Positions 24,393-32,080 are shown, counted from the stretch's first letter. The stretch: 32,493 nucleotides of DNA from Pseudomonadota bacterium (GCA_022566265.1 JADFJG010000030.1:1-32493); one strand, 5' to 3'. The notes: generated from the sequence alone by a model not told the origin. A program made the numbers and translations.

Positions 24393-25373
24393 TCAATCCG
24401 GCGTCAGCGCCTTGTCCAGCAGCTTGACGCAGGCGTAGACGGCGTCGATGGCGGGCGAGGGCGTCTTCGTCAGCCGGCCGAGCTCGATGACGGCGCCGAT
24501 CAGGGCCTCGACCTCGAGCGAGCGGCGGGCCTCGACGTCCTGGAGCATCGAGGTCTTGTGCGCCCCTACCGCCTCGGCGCCCTCGATCCTTTTCTCGATG
24601 GTGTGGCGGAACTCGATGCCGAGCTTCTCGGCGATCTCCTGGGCCTCCTTCATCATGGCGGCGGCGAGCTCCCGGGTCTCGGGGAACCGGCAGATGTCGA
24701 CCAGCGTCGCGTGGGTGAGCGCGCTGATCGGATTGAACGTGAGGTTGCCCCACGCCTTGAGCCAGATCTCGGAGCGGATGTTGTCGACCACGCGGGAGCG
24801 GAACCCGGCGTCGATCAGGGCCTGGCAAAGCGTCTTCGCCCGTTCGCTTGCCGATCCGTCGAGCTCGCCCACCGGCAAGCGGTCGCCTTCGACGTGATGG
24901 ATTACGCCGGGCTCGGTGACCGCGGCCGCCAGGTAGACGACGCAGCCGATGACGCGCCGGGCCGCGATGTTGGCCTCGATCACGCCGGTGGGATCGAGGG
25001 TCTCGAGGCGGCGGCCGTCGAACTCGCCGCCCTGCCTTTGGAAGTACCACCAGGGTAGGCCGTTCTGCACCGTGACGACGGCGGTGTCGGCGTCGAACAG
25101 GGCCGGCAGTTTCGGCGCCACCAGCCCGATGTGATGGGCCTTGACCGCCAGGATGACCATGTCTTGGGTCCCGGCTTCATCGAAGCTGTCGGTCGCCTTG
25201 ACGTCCTTGGCGAGGAGCTCGGCGCCGTCCGCCATCACCAGCTTGAGGCCGTTCTTCCTGATCGCCGCGAGCTGCGCGCCCTGATCGATCAGGGTGACCT
25301 CCTGGCCGGACAGCGCCAGCTTGGCGCCCATCAGACCGCCGATCGCGCCGGCGCCGACAACGCCGATTCGCAT
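24393..25373 (-). CDS. Ketopantoate reductase-family protein (2-dehydropantoate 2-reductase)
   Basis: A 326-aa NADP-dependent reductase of the PanE/ApbA family, which reduces 2-dehydropantoate to pantoate on the way to coenzyme A. The N-terminal Rossmann fold starts with GVVGAGAIGG (4-13). N104 (VQNGLP), K206 and N210 (EIWLKAWGNLTFNP) match the active-site residues of the family. A GGGGGAGA ribosome site lies 5 nt before the ATG. It is alone on its strand, with a possible leader peptide and hairpin upstream. Paralogues that act on other 2-oxo acids are common, so the pantoate role is likely but not certain. Confidence 0.87.
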   Translation of the reverse strand: MRIGVVGAGAIGGLMGAKLALSGQEVTLIDQGAQLAAIRKNGLKLVMADGAELLAKDVKATDSFDEAGTQDMVILAVKAHHIGLVAPKLPALFDADTAVVTVQNGLPWWYFQRQGGEFDGRRLETLDPTGVIEANIAARRVIGCVVYLAAAVTEPGVIHHVEGDRLPVGELDGSASERAKTLCQALIDAGFRSRVVDNIRSEIWLKAWGNLTFNPISALTHATLVDICRFPETRELAAAMMKEAQEIAEKLGIEFRHTIEKRIEGAEAVGAHKTSMLQDVEARRSLEVEALIGAVIELGRLTKTPSPAIDAVYACVKLLDKALTPD

Positions 25374-25464
25374 GAGACTCTCCCCCTATTCGCGCGTTCT
25401 TATTCGCCTAGGCGAGTCGGGCCCGCCAGGCCCCGCCGAAGCCACCCGGGGGCCAAAACGAAAC

Positions 25465-25483
25465 GGGCCGATAAACCCGGCCC
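25465..25483 (-). terminator. Intrinsic terminator or attenuator hairpin upstream of panE-like gene
   Basis: On the minus strand GGGCCG pairs with CGGCCC around a 7-base loop, followed by GTTTCGTTTTGG. It lies two bases after the stop of a 10-codon frame and about 90 bp before the reductase start. The stem is short but wholly G-C. It would terminate transcription entering from the right. Confidence 0.45.
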
Positions 25484-25484
25484 A

Positions 25485-25517
25485 TTATTGCACGAAGATG
25501 TTGCTCAGCGTGGCCAT
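25485..25517 (-). CDS. Possible 10-residue leader peptide
   Basis: ATG (25517) follows GGGAGAGGAC, a strong ribosome-binding context, and the frame reads MATLSNIFVQ then TAA. It ends two bases before a G-C hairpin with a T-rich tail. This layout, ribosome site, mini-frame, hairpin and then the reductase gene, resembles a transcription attenuator leader. There is no run of one amino acid, so the controlling signal is not obvious. Chance cannot be excluded for so short a frame. Confidence 0.35.
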   Translation of the reverse strand: MATLSNIFVQ

Positions 25518-25693
25518 GTCCTCTCCCTCGGAATTGGCCGGCTGAGCCGGCTCGGTATGCCTCTGGCCGGCATGTTAAGCCGAGTTCCCCGGCCGGGGCC
25601 AGCCGCTTTCGCGATTCTAACGGAATCGTGATCGGCCCCGAATCCGTCTCCGGGCCCAGTCGCGAGGGGATCGGACGCCGAGAGCGGCGGTTC

Positions 25694-26467
25694 TCAGGCC
25701 CCGTAAAGCCGGCGGCGATGCGTCATCGCCAGATCGGGGCGGTCGGTGGTGAAGACGTGGACGCCCCATTCGAGCGCGTTCTCGATGTCGGCCGGCTTCT
25801 TCACTCCGTAGGCGCCGAGCCTGAGACCGAGATCCCTGGCCCGGGCGACCGAATCGGCCCCAAGGCAGGAGATCGGGGCGCCCATCTCGGCAAACCCCCC
25901 GGCGCGCACCCTCTTGCCCGCGCCCTCGATGCCGCCGGAATCGTCGAACATATCGCGCCCGGCGAGGGCGATGAAACCCGCCGGCTCGGCCACGGCGCCG
26001 AAGGCCTTCAGGGTCTCCCAGGCAAAGGAGGTGACCACCGTGCGATCCAACATGGCGGTGGCCTCGAGGCGCTCGGCGAGCATGGCCTCGAGCCCCGGAT
26101 AGGGGGTCTCATCGATGCCGACCTTGATTTCCATGCGCAGACCGAGCGGCGTCGGCTTGATCAGATCGATGACCTCGTCGAACAAGGGTATGCGGTCGTG
26201 CCCGCCCTCCTTGAGCCTCAGTTTCTCCAATTCGCTCCACTCATGATCGGCCACGGCGCCGGCGCCCGTCGTCGTGCGGTTAAGGGTCGGGTCATGGATG
26301 ACGACGATCTTCTTGTCCCGGGTCGGATGAACGTCGAACTCGATGAGATCGACGCCAAGCCCGATGGCGCCGCGAAAGGCGGTGATGCTGTTTTCCGCCC
26401 AAAGCGCGGCGCCGCCGCGGTGGGCGACGACGAGGGGCGGGGAATTTGCGGAGATAGACGGGACCAT
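25694..26467 (-). CDS. Glycerophosphodiester phosphodiesterase
   Basis: A 257-aa TIM-barrel enzyme that cleaves glycerophosphodiesters to glycerol-3-phosphate and an alcohol. Catalytic and metal residues are in place: H16-R17 (VVAHRGG), E43 and D45 (LIEFDVHPT) and H58-D59 (VVIHDPTLNRTT), with Glu in LRMEIKVG. No signal peptide is seen, so it is the cytoplasmic UgpQ-like form. It is divergent from the hydroxyisobutyrate-dehydrogenase-like gene with a 160-bp gap that should hold both promoters. No ugp transporter genes are nearby. The ribosome site is weak. Confidence 0.92.
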   Translation of the reverse strand: MVPSISANSPPLVVAHRGGAALWAENSITAFRGAIGLGVDLIEFDVHPTRDKKIVVIHDPTLNRTTTGAGAVADHEWSELEKLRLKEGGHDRIPLFDEVIDLIKPTPLGLRMEIKVGIDETPYPGLEAMLAERLEATAMLDRTVVTSFAWETLKAFGAVAEPAGFIALAGRDMFDDSGGIEGAGKRVRAGGFAEMGAPISCLGADSVARARDLGLRLGAYGVKKPADIENALEWGVHVFTTDRPDLAMTHRRRLYGA

Positions 26468-26627
26468 GTATGACCAAGTTTAGTGGATCGGGAATCCGTT
26501 TGCAAAGACGCCGGGGGACCGGCTTGCCTGGAGAGGGAAACTTGTGTAGCAACATCGGGTTGCACGGAATTGCTCATCCCCTGCGGCAACGATAGCGGGG
26601 GGCAAAAAAAACCGGGGAGGGAAAGCT

Positions 26628-27464
26628 TTGACCATTAGCAAGATCGAACGCGTCGGCATCATCGGGCTCGGCCGCATGGGACGGCCGATGACCCGGCACT
26701 TGATCGGCAAGGGCTTCGCCGTCACCGGCTTCGACGTTTCGGACGGGGCCATGGCGGCGGCGGTGGAGCTTGGCGCCGCCAAGGCCGCCGACCCGGCGGA
26801 AGCGGCGCGCCGAAGCGATCTCGTCATCGTCGTCGTCGGCTTCGATTCCGAGGCCGAAGAGGTGGTCCTGGGCCCGGACGGGCTGCTGGCGGGGGCCAGG
26901 GAAGGCACCGTCATCGCCATATCCTCGACCGTCGCGCCCGGCACCATGAAGCGCCTCGCGGCCAAGGGCGAGGGCAGCGGGGTCAAGTTCCTCGACGCGC
27001 CCTTGTGCCGTGGCGAACGGGCGGCGGAAGAGGGCAAACTTTTGGTCATGGCCGGCGGCGATCGCGACGTGTTCGAGGCCTGCCGGCCGGCGTTCGCGGC
27101 CTTCGCCGACGCCATTTTCCACTTGGGCGATCTCGGCGCCGGTCAGGTCGGCAAGATGGTCAACAACCTGATCCTCTGGGCCTCGATCTCGGCCAATTAC
27201 GAAGGGCTCAAGCTGGGCGGCGAGTTGGGCGTCGAGGAGGAACCCCTGCGCCAGGCCCTGCTGCAAAGCAGCGCCAGCAACTGGGCGCTCGAGACCTGGC
27301 TGGAGCAGCGCCAGATGCCGTGGGCGGAAAAGGACATGACCATCGTGCTCCGGGAAGCCGACATGGCGCGCATCAGCCTGCCCCTTTGCGGCGTCGTCAA
27401 GGAAGTGATCAAGGGCATCAAGATCGAACGCGGCCACCCCATGCCGGGCGCGGTGACGGACTGA
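26628..27464 (+). CDS. 3-hydroxyisobutyrate dehydrogenase-family oxidoreductase
   Basis: A 278-aa NAD(P)-dependent beta-hydroxyacid dehydrogenase. The Rossmann motif GLGRMGRPM (14-22) is followed by the substrate block DAPLCRGERAAEEGKL, where the family usually has DAPVSGG, and by catalytic K176 (GAGQVGKMVNNL) and EKDMTIVLREA. The start is TTG at 26628 with GGGGAGGGAAAG upstream. The altered DAP motif suggests a substrate other than 3-hydroxyisobutyrate, for instance tartronate semialdehyde or another small acid. Its last 100 bp and the following 40 bp are duplicated at 30708-30839, beyond the RND exporter gene. Confidence 0.9.
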   Translation: MTISKIERVGIIGLGRMGRPMTRHLIGKGFAVTGFDVSDGAMAAAVELGAAKAADPAEAARRSDLVIVVVGFDSEAEEVVLGPDGLLAGAREGTVIAISSTVAPGTMKRLAAKGEGSGVKFLDAPLCRGERAAEEGKLLVMAGGDRDVFEACRPAFAAFADAIFHLGDLGAGQVGKMVNNLILWASISANYEGLKLGGELGVEEEPLRQALLQSSASNWALETWLEQRQMPWAEKDMTIVLREADMARISLPLCGVVKEVIKGIKIERGHPMPGAVTD

Positions 27465-27504
27465 GGGCGTGTCCTCATAAAAGCCGGCTTGGTTGGGCTT
27501 TCGG
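27365..27504 (+). repeat. Left copy of direct repeat: 3' end of the dehydrogenase gene
   Basis: Covers the final 33 codons or so of the dehydrogenase gene plus about 40 bp of downstream sequence, up to GGGCTTTCGG. The right copy at 30708-30839 is over 90% alike in the coding part and differs by a short gap after the stop. The two copies bracket the minus-strand RND exporter gene. Confidence 0.88.
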
Positions 27505-27567
27505 GGTGCTCCGGCCCCAGGGCCTTCTCGTCGATCGCCAAGGAGCGCTTGTAAAGCGGCTCGGCTC
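27503..27567 (-). pseudogene. Remnant of a kinesin-light-chain-type TPR repeat
   Basis: On the minus strand this reads AEPLYKRSLAIDEKALGPEHP, written here as AEPLYKRSLAI and DEKALGPEHP, a textbook TPR_12-type repeat. Only one repeat is present and no plausible start or full gene surrounds it. It is probably debris from a larger TPR gene lost or rearranged here. Confidence 0.6.
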
Positions 27568-27603
27568 CGGCGTCGCGGCCATGAGGTTCATCGTGTTGAG
27601 GGT

Positions 27604-27643
27604 GAACACGAGAACACGAGAACACGAGAACAAGAGAACAAGA
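27604..27643 (+). repeat. 8-bp tandem repeat
   Basis: GAACACGA is repeated three times, followed by two GAACAAGA units, without gaps. It lies in the non-coding junction between the dehydrogenase and the RND exporter genes. The unit length would give variable copy number by slippage. Confidence 0.9.
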
Positions 27644-27701
27644 AGCACCAATAACGTAAGCTCGAAGCGGACGCCGAACCATTCTAAAACTGTGACGCCT
27701 C

Positions 27702-27763
27702 CGCCTAGCCACGACCCAAAATAATCCCGGTCAAACGATTCCATCTGGTCGGATAGTGCTCTA
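27702..27763. repeat. Degenerate right end of the MITE-like element
   Basis: CGCCTAGCCACG and AAAATAATCCCGGTCAAA match the MITE at 31111-31173 in order and spacing (62 versus 63 bp), ending in GCTCTA like the MITE terminus. The last 25 bp are diverged. It lies just outside the RND gene's 3' end, mirroring the complete MITE on the other side. Confidence 0.75.
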
Positions 27764-27796
27764 ACGCCTCGAACCTTGTGTTCGTTCAATCCGGCA

Positions 27797-30283
27797 TCAG
27801 CCGAATGGTTTCCACAGTAAAATCAGCTTTGGCAGCACCGTGAGTGCCGCCAAAAGGGCGATTAACATTGCCGACGCGATCAACACACCGAAATAAATAG
27901 TGGGGATGAAGTTGGAAAACACCAAGATGGAGAAACCGAAGATGATGGTCATGGTCGTGTAGAACACCGCTTTGCCGATATTGGAATGGCAAATGTGCAG
28001 GGTCTCCACATAACTGTTCGTAAGTGCGTACTCTTCCCTGAAGCGGTAGATATAGTGAATACCATTGTCTACCGCGATACCGATGGTGATGGCGGCGATG
28101 GTGATGGTCATCATGTCCATGGGGATTCCCACCCATCCCATGACACCCAAAACCACCCCGGCACCCAGCAGGTTTGGCAGAATGCCGATAATCGACAAGG
28201 TGATTGACCGGAACAACACCAGGAACATGATCGCAATACCCAGCATCACGACACCCACGGTTTTGATCTGCGATGTGAACAGGCTCTGCAGCATATTGTT
28301 GTAGAGCACGAGCAGCCCACTCACGATCACGTCCTTCTCCTCGAATCCGAGCTTCTCCACCAAATCACGGCGCACTGTCTCCAGCAACTCGTTGCGGCGT
28401 AAATCCGGTTTCGAATCCAACACACGCGCAAGGATCCGTGCCTCGTTGTTATCGATGGAGACATAAGGGTCGACGAGACCCTTTCTTACCTCGGGGGGCG
28501 TTTTGGTATAGAGGAGTGCCAGCTGCATTCCGTCCAGCTCCTCTCCGGCCAGGTCTTCGACAACCCGCACCGCCGAAGCGAGCGAGAGCACCTTGCCGAT
28601 TTCGGGCAGTCCATCGAGGTAGTCGTGTACTTTTTTGATGCTCTGGATCTTGTCGGGGGTAAACCAATACTCCGGCGCGTTGGCCTGCTCCGCGAACTTG
28701 CGCTCCATTTCTTTCTCTGCCTCGGTCAACCCTTCAAGGTCCTCGGGCGTCAGGAAGATGTCGGAGTCATCGCCGAAGTTTATCAGTATTTCCAGTGGAG
28801 TGGTGCCACCGAGCTTCTCATCGATGAGCTTGAGACCCTGATAAATTTCGGTGTCTTCGCTGAAGTAGTTGATAAAACTGTTCTCGACACGCAGCTGGGC
28901 GATTCCCGCCACGCTCACGACGGTCAATATGACCGCCAACACCAGGATCTTGTTGCCTTGAGTCTCGGTCAGACGGGCCAGATATGCGGGTAAGAGAAAC
29001 CGCTCGCTGTCGGAGGTGGGTCTGGATGCCGTTTTCCCCATCACCATCAGCAACGTGGGGAACAGCAGGAACGAGGTGACGAATGTCACCGCCAAGCCGG
29101 CGCTCATCATCCACCCGAAGTCGATGACCGGCTTGATGTCGCTCACCACCAGGGAGCTAAAACCCATGATGGTGGTTAGCGCGGTGTAGAGACAGGGTTT
29201 CACCATCTTATGCGTGGTGGTCCTGACCAGCGCCAACTGATCGTCAGCGGGATGATCCCGATTGAGCTGCCGGTAACGCACGATCAAATGAATGTTCATC
29301 GAGATGGTGATGATCAGCATAAGGGCGAGAAAATTGGATGAGATGACGGTGACCTTCCAACCGATCAATCCCAGTACACCCACCATGATCAATCCGGCGT
29401 AAAAGCAGCTGATCAGGGGGAGCACGATCCAGCGCAATTCCCGGAAGATGGCGGTGAGAACAATGATGAGAAACACTAGAACACCACCACCGAAGACGAT
29501 CAGGTCGTTGCGCACAAATGTAATCATGTCGTCGGTAATCATCGGCAAACCGCCGAGATATAAAACGGCATTCTGGCGGTACGGCTTGATGATGTCCCTG
29601 ATGCGTGCAACGTCAAGGTGACGTTGATCGTTTAACGCTTCATGAGCCCGGTCGTATTCGCCGCCGATGCGTTTCAGGGTTTGCGTTTCTTTAACGGAGA
29701 GACCGGTATTCCGTTGTTTGGCGCGCAGCTCATTTCGAGATCGGAGTAAGTTGTTGTACTGCTGATTCTCGACCAGTCCCAACAGCAAGGCGGTGGTCCG
29801 GCCATCCACACTGATGATGAGCTCGCGGTAAATGGGGCTATTGATCAGCTCGTCCTTGGCCTTGACCCGGTCGATACCGGGTTTCTCCAGGCTTGGCAGA
29901 TCGTTGATAATTTCGCTGAACGATGCGTCCGAGTTCTTGAATAGGGGGGCATCGAGTATCGTGAACACCGTGTCCACGCTGGTGACTTTCTTGAGTTCTT
30001 CACGGAGTCGCTTCAAGGACTCCAACGCTTGGTCCGAGAAGAGATCCTTGTCGGGGGTGTAGGTCACGACGAGTAAGTCGCTACTCGGATATCGCTGGTG
30101 GATTTTCCGGAACACCTTGAGGTCCACGTCGTCTTCCAACAACAAGGAGTCGGCCGATGCGTCCAACTTGAAGTCTTTTGTGTGATAACCGAAGAAAACC
30201 AGAATCGAGAGCAGCACGACCAGAACCGACTTGGGATGGTGGAGCACCAGAATGTCATAGGCCTGCACGGTACGAGACGTCAT
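27797..30283 (-). CDS. RND/MMPL-family exporter (HAE3-like)
   Basis: An inner-membrane exporter of 828 aa with two similar halves. Each half has one helix (about 17-33 and 445-463), a large periplasmic loop (for example 40-250) and a bundle of five helices (about 255-420 and about 650-825). The second half keeps the proton-relay-type pattern AVDNGIHYIYRFREE; the first has SMNIHLIVRYRQL, with Asn where the acidic residue sits. This asymmetry fits the hydrophobe/amphiphile exporter-3 group, whose members move lipids, hopanoids or other amphiphiles. A GAGGAAA ribosome site precedes the ATG. There is no membrane-fusion protein or outer-membrane channel gene beside it. Codon use is less GC-rich than in neighbours, suggesting transfer, and the gene is bracketed by direct repeats. 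Confidence 0.9.
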   Translation of the reverse strand: MTSRTVQAYDILVLHHPKSVLVVLLSILVFFGYHTKDFKLDASADSLLLEDDVDLKVFRKIHQRYPSSDLLVVTYTPDKDLFSDQALESLKRLREELKKVTSVDTVFTILDAPLFKNSDASFSEIINDLPSLEKPGIDRVKAKDELINSPIYRELIISVDGRTTALLLGLVENQQYNNLLRSRNELRAKQRNTGLSVKETQTLKRIGGEYDRAHEALNDQRHLDVARIRDIIKPYRQNAVLYLGGLPMITDDMITFVRNDLIVFGGGVLVFLIIVLTAIFRELRWIVLPLISCFYAGLIMVGVLGLIGWKVTVISSNFLALMLIITISMNIHLIVRYRQLNRDHPADDQLALVRTTTHKMVKPCLYTALTTIMGFSSLVVSDIKPVIDFGWMMSAGLAVTFVTSFLLFPTLLMVMGKTASRPTSDSERFLLPAYLARLTETQGNKILVLAVILTVVSVAGIAQLRVENSFINYFSEDTEIYQGLKLIDEKLGGTTPLEILINFGDDSDIFLTPEDLEGLTEAEKEMERKFAEQANAPEYWFTPDKIQSIKKVHDYLDGLPEIGKVLSLASAVRVVEDLAGEELDGMQLALLYTKTPPEVRKGLVDPYVSIDNNEARILARVLDSKPDLRRNELLETVRRDLVEKLGFEEKDVIVSGLLVLYNNMLQSLFTSQIKTVGVVMLGIAIMFLVLFRSITLSIIGILPNLLGAGVVLGVMGWVGIPMDMMTITIAAITIGIAVDNGIHYIYRFREEYALTNSYVETLHICHSNIGKAVFYTTMTIIFGFSILVFSNFIPTIYFGVLIASAMLIALLAALTVLPKLILLWKPFG

Positions 30284-30707
30284 GGAGTTTCCTCTTTGAG
30301 CAACGCCGATTCAGCTAGGGGCACGATGGTGTCGGCCCATGGTGTGTACAGTTTTCCAGAGGGGGTGAAGGTACTCGTCGGCCACCAGGGTCGGATCGCC
30401 GCCTGCCCGTCTGGACCGAGATTCCCCGGATGACCACTTGAGTCGACATTCCCCAGACGACATCCAAATTCGGAAAAATCGTACCACCATTCCACCGCCA
30501 AGGAAACTGCGTCCCTTCCGCGGCCATCCGATGGCCTGATTTTGGAGATCGGCCCTCGCTTGGAAAGCCATTTGCCCGGATTTTCCGCCATTCAGACACC
30601 CCCCTCCTGTCGTTTTCACCTCGCCGTCGATGTTCCCGGCCTACGCCGGTGCGGGTCGTGGTCGCGGATCATCGATCAGGCGCGAGATTTTCCGGATTAG
30701 TTGCCTC
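30284..30707 (-). other. Region upstream of the RND gene, unexplained open frames
   Basis: All three minus-strand frames are open across about 30311-30590. One of them (30591 to 30280, 103 codons) ends in an ATGA overlap with the RND start, as a coupled upstream gene would. No domain is recognised and the frames overlap each other, so coding status is doubtful. The sequence should include the RND promoter. Confidence 0.3.
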
Positions 30708-30839
30708 GGCGCGGATCAGCCTGCCGCTTTGCGGCGTCGTCAAGGAAGTGATCAAGGCCATCAAGATCGAGCGCGGCCACCCCATGCCGGGCGCGCTGAC
30801 GGACTGAGGGCGTGTATGTCGGCTCGGTTGGGCTTTCGG
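30708..30839 (+). pseudogene. Right copy of direct repeat: truncated 3' end of the dehydrogenase gene
   Basis: Read in the right frame this gives ISLPLCGVVKEVIKAIKIER and GHPMPGALTD-stop, the C-terminus of the dehydrogenase at 26628-27464 with two changes (G to A, V to L). No 5' part is present. It lies in the same orientation as the intact gene, on the far side of the RND exporter. Confidence 0.88.
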
Positions 30840-30903
30840 CATCCGCGTTTTCACACAGCCTGAGCCAGTTGCTGACATTCTGCGATCCGGTGGCGGAAAA
30901 CCG

Positions 30904-31173
30904 CTAGAGCGGTTCTCGGTAGATAGGAATCAATTTGATGGGCGCAAAACGGGTTCTCGGGTAGGAGCGGCGCGCGGCGCGATGCTTGAGCATCGGGCAA
31001 GCGTCGCGACGCATCCGAGAACCCGTTTTGCCCCACCGAAGGCCGGGTTCTTTTGCGCCGTGGCGTCGTTGCGCCCCTTTGCCGATGCGCAAGCATCGCC
31101 ATGCGGCGCGCGCCTAGCCACGGCGCAAAATAATCCCGGTCAAATGGTTCCTATCTACCGAGAACCGCTCTAG
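30904..31173. mobile_element. MITE-like element with 26-bp perfect terminal inverted repeats
   Basis: The ends, CTAGAGCGGTTCTCGG at 30904 onward and its reverse complement ending at 31173, are perfect over 26 bp. The element is 270 bp with no coding capacity. Inside are two more inverted repeats: GCAAAACGGGTTCTCGG (from about 30944) with its complement near 31015-31031, and TTTTGCGCCGTGGC (about 31050) with GCCACGGCGCAAAA (about 31117). A TA lies just inside each outermost base, as expected for an IS630/Tc1-mariner-derived MITE with TA target. Part of its right end recurs at 27702-27763. Confidence 0.8.
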
Positions 31174-31231
31174 GTACCGAGATCGTAAGGTCGACACCGT
31201 TCGCGCAAAAGACGGTTTTCAAGAGGTGCCT

Positions 31232-31263
31232 ATCGGAGACCGACATTTGCCGGCCTCCGATAA
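31232..31263 (-). terminator. Hairpin after the DJ-1/PfpI gene
   Basis: TATCGGAG at 31232-31239 pairs with CTCCGATA at 31256-31263, and the inner bases extend the stem to about 14 pairs with one mismatch. It lies 10 bp past the stop codon of the minus-strand gene. The T-run is poor, so strength is uncertain. Confidence 0.55.
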
Positions 31264-31273
31264 ACAGGGTTGG

Positions 31274-31960
31274 TTAGCTGAGCCTGTTTGCGAGGACTTC
31301 AGCGATCGGACCGGCCGATGCCGGATTCTGGCCTGTGATCAGCGCGCCATCCTCAACAACATGCGGGTTCCAGTTGGCGTTGGAGCGCTTGAAGTTTGCG
31401 CCGTTGGCGATCAGCGCCTGCTCCAGCGAGAAGAGCAGGTGCCGTGACAGATCGAGTTCGGTGTCTTCCGCGTCCGTGAAGCCGGTCACGTCCTTGCCAT
31501 TCACCAGCGGCTCACCATTCGGCTTCTTGGCGTCCCGCAAAATTGCCGGCGCGTGACAGACCATTGCCACCGGTGTCTCGGCCTCGATCATTTCCTCGAT
31601 CATCCTGATCGCGAGGGAATCGCTTGCCAGATCCCACAGCTGACCGTAGCCACCTGGGAAAAAGGCACCGTCAAAGTCGCGGGTGTTGATCTCGCTGAGC
31701 TTCGCCGTATTGGCCACAGCCCGCTGAGCGGCAGGATCATCCTCGAAACGGCGGGTATTGTCGGTCGTGAAGGCGTCGTCGTGGCTAAACGGATCGATCG
31801 GTGCCGCTCCGCCCTTGGGGCTGGCCATGACGACTTCAATGCCGTGTTCCTTGAAGGTGTAGTACGGGGTTGCAACCTCATCGAACCAGTTGCCGGTCTT
31901 CTTGCCGCTGATGCCCATGTTGTCATGGGAGGTCAGCACCATAAGCACGCGCTTAGCCAT
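31274..31960 (-). CDS. DJ-1/PfpI-family protein (Hsp31/glyoxalase III-like)
   Basis: A 228-aa protein of the class I glutamine-amidotransferase-like fold. The nucleophile elbow is AMVCHAPAIL with C135 and H136, and E28 (WFDEVATPYYTF) supplies the acidic residue that activates it. GGYGQLWDL is the oxyanion-hole region. Related proteins act as glutathione-independent glyoxalases, deglycases or chaperones in electrophile stress. It is divergent from a TetR-family gene across a 120-bp region with two operator-like palindromes, so it is probably repressed by that regulator and induced by a small molecule. The ribosome site is GGAGACA. GC content is lower than in the left part of the window. Confidence 0.9.
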   Translation of the reverse strand: MAKRVLMVLTSHDNMGISGKKTGNWFDEVATPYYTFKEHGIEVVMASPKGGAAPIDPFSHDDAFTTDNTRRFEDDPAAQRAVANTAKLSEINTRDFDGAFFPGGYGQLWDLASDSLAIRMIEEMIEAETPVAMVCHAPAILRDAKKPNGEPLVNGKDVTGFTDAEDTELDLSRHLLFSLEQALIANGANFKRSNANWNPHVVEDGALITGQNPASAGPIAEVLANRLS

Positions 31961-31989
31961 AATGTGTCTCCTTTTTCTTGGATGAATAT

Positions 31990-32007
31990 CTATCTATCAG
32001 TAGATAG
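31990..32007. promoter_or_regulatory. Operator-like palindrome O1
   Basis: CTATCTATCAGTAGATAG has perfect 7-bp arms around TCAG. It lies at the expected transcription start of the DJ-1/PfpI gene, just downstream of that gene's -10 box. It resembles O2, 55 bp away centre to centre. Confidence 0.75.
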
Positions 32008-32012
32008 CTTGA

Positions 32013-32041
32013 TATATAAATGTTGACGGGCGCACTGTCAA
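32013..32041 (-). promoter_or_regulatory. Sigma-70-type promoter of the DJ-1/PfpI gene
   Basis: On the minus strand TTGACA (32041 to 32036), a 17-bp spacer and TATATA (32018 to 32013). It overlaps the divergent promoter of the regulator and is followed by O1. Confidence 0.65.
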
Positions 32042-32051
32042 GCACTATCTA
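32023..32051 (+). promoter_or_regulatory. Sigma-70-type promoter of the TetR-family gene
   Basis: TTGACG (32023-32028), a 17-bp spacer and TATCTA (32046-32051). The -10 box lies inside O2, so the regulator should repress its own synthesis. Confidence 0.6.
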
Positions 32052-32062
32052 TCGATAGGTAG
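32045..32062. promoter_or_regulatory. Operator-like palindrome O2
   Basis: CTATCTATCGATAGGTAG is a palindrome with one mismatch centred on ATCGAT. It shares the CTATCTATC half-site with O1 and covers the -10 box of the TetR-family gene. Confidence 0.75.
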
Positions 32063-32080
32063 AATTTTTTGGGGAAAAAG

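Noticed and set aside
30280-30591. A 103-codon gene coupled to the RND exporter by ATGA
   Set aside because: All three frames are open here and none shows a domain or a convincing ribosome site. Kept only as a low-confidence region note.
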